Source: Paenibacillus sp. S150
GTDB taxonomy: Bacteria > Bacillota > Bacilli > Paenibacillales > Paenibacillaceae
Assembly (NCBI RefSeq): GCF_019352175.1
Contig: NZ_JACBYI010000007.1
Span: 124,001-188,000 of the forward strand
DNA: 64,000 nt
Reading direction: 5' to 3'
The notes beneath the pieces are model-generated. The model had not been told where the DNA came from. It did not search any database and was given only the letters and a program-made list of their open reading frames with translations. Each line of letters starts with the position of its first letter. Position 1 is the first letter of the stretch. A program made the position numbers and the translations under genes. Shown here in pieces: positions 63,538 through 64,000 of the stretch.

Positions 63538-64000
63538 CTAACGGGCGATTCCCAGCACATGGCGGGGAATGCCGGCGAGATCGTCGATGGTGACGATCTC
63601 ATTCCAGTGGCCCGCTGCCCGCAGCAGCTCGGCCACCTGCCCGGCCTGGCCCCGGCCAAGCTCGAAGCCCACCAGCCGCGGCGGTGCCGGAAGCAGCGGC
63701 AGCTGCTCCATCATGCGGCGGTACGGGTCCAGCCCGTCGCCCCCGCCATCCAGCGCCGTGCGCGGCTCGTGGTCGCGCACTTCACGCTGCAGCCCGGCGA
63801 TATCCGCGGCGGGGATATACGGCGGGTTGGAGACGAGAATATCCGTCTCCAGCCCCGCAAACGGCTCAAGCAGGTCGCCGAGCCGCAGGTCCACTGCCGT
63901 GCCGTGCCGCTGGGCATTGCGCCCGGCCACGGCCAGCGCGCCGGGCGAGATGTCGCCGGCGCAGACCCGCCACGCCGGCGCTTCCGCCGCCAGCGTGACG
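63538..64000 (-). CDS. prmC: PrmC/HemK release-factor glutamine methyltransferase, C-terminal part (cut by window edge)
   Basis: The frame runs off the window end at 64000, so the N-terminus is missing. Visible: AdoMet-binding end ...CAGDISPGALAVAGRNAQRH, the catalytic VSNPPYIPA motif and the family C-terminus LVGFELGRGQAGQVAELLRA. PrmC methylates the GGQ glutamine of release factors. Very GC-rich coding, like sua5. In Bacillus subtilis it lies in the same prfA-prmC-(ywlA)-spoIIR order. Confidence 0.92.
   Translation of the reverse strand, partial: VTLAAEAPAWRVCAGDISPGALAVAGRNAQRHGTAVDLRLGDLLEPFAGLETDILVSNPPYIPAADIAGLQREVRDHEPRTALDGGGDGLDPYRRMMEQLPLLPAPPRLVGFELGRGQAGQVAELLRAAGHWNEIVTIDDLAGIPRHVLGIAR

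Overview
The window reads as a low-to-moderate GC, spore-forming, flagellated Gram-positive, most likely Paenibacillus or a close relative. Supporting signs are sporulation genes (spoIIID, spoIIQ, spoIID, spoIIR, an alpha/beta-type SASP), sigma-D and sigma-E type promoters, SLH-domain surface proteins with a CsaB pyruvyl transferase, and gene order that follows Bacillus subtilis blocks with Paenibacillus-style insertions. Every gene I can support lies on the minus strand, so coordinates run against transcription throughout the 64 kb. I saw no rRNA, tRNA, CRISPR array, insertion sequence or prophage.

Layout by coordinate. 1-7.3 kb: flagellar/competence block comFA-comFC, yvyF-flgM-flgN-flgK-flgL-fliW (fliW cut by the window edge). 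7.3-10 kb: a small glycosyltransferase-like membrane protein, then degS-degU. 10-28 kb: cell-surface region with a phosphodiester-glycosidase-like exoprotein, a large Ig-like/SLH protein, metK, a SASP, a small secreted protein, the probable S-layer protein with a long regulated leader, a short helical protein and a second large SLH protein. 28-35.7 kb: tagO, tagA, csaB, a DUF5693 membrane protein, pgcA and fabZ, i.e. synthesis of the pyruvylated secondary cell-wall polymer that SLH domains bind. 36-44 kb: flhP, flhO, mbl, spoIIID, spoIIQ, spoIID, murA, ywzB. 44-51.5 kb: the full F-type ATP synthase operon atpZ-I-B-E-F-H-A-G-D-C. 51.7-57.9 kb: wecB, upp, glyA, ywlG under a ZTP riboswitch, ywlE, mntP. 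58-64 kb: sua5, spoIIR, two tandem FtsW/RodA-type genes and a truncated prmC.

How the parts fit: three SLH proteins plus csaB/tagA/tagO and, 20 kb away, wecB (UDP-ManNAc supply) form a coherent S-layer attachment system. The flagellar late genes sit behind sigma-D promoters, one of which appears to be built into the ascending arm of a transcription terminator. The sporulation genes bracket murein genes (mbl, murA, spoIID).

The most notable non-coding signals are: an orphan, well-folded RNA-like element with its own terminator upstream of the S-layer gene (about 23290-23527); tandem in-frame translation starts on the S-layer gene; a TGTGA-N6-TCACA inverted repeat in its leader; a ZTP riboswitch leading ywlG-glyA; a 39-nt periodic repeat in the spacers of the atp operon; and two dispersed repeat families. 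GC-rich islands inside comFA, spoIID, sua5, spoIIR and prmC contrast with the rest of the sequence. Promoters, terminators and RNA folds were found by eye; none was computed.
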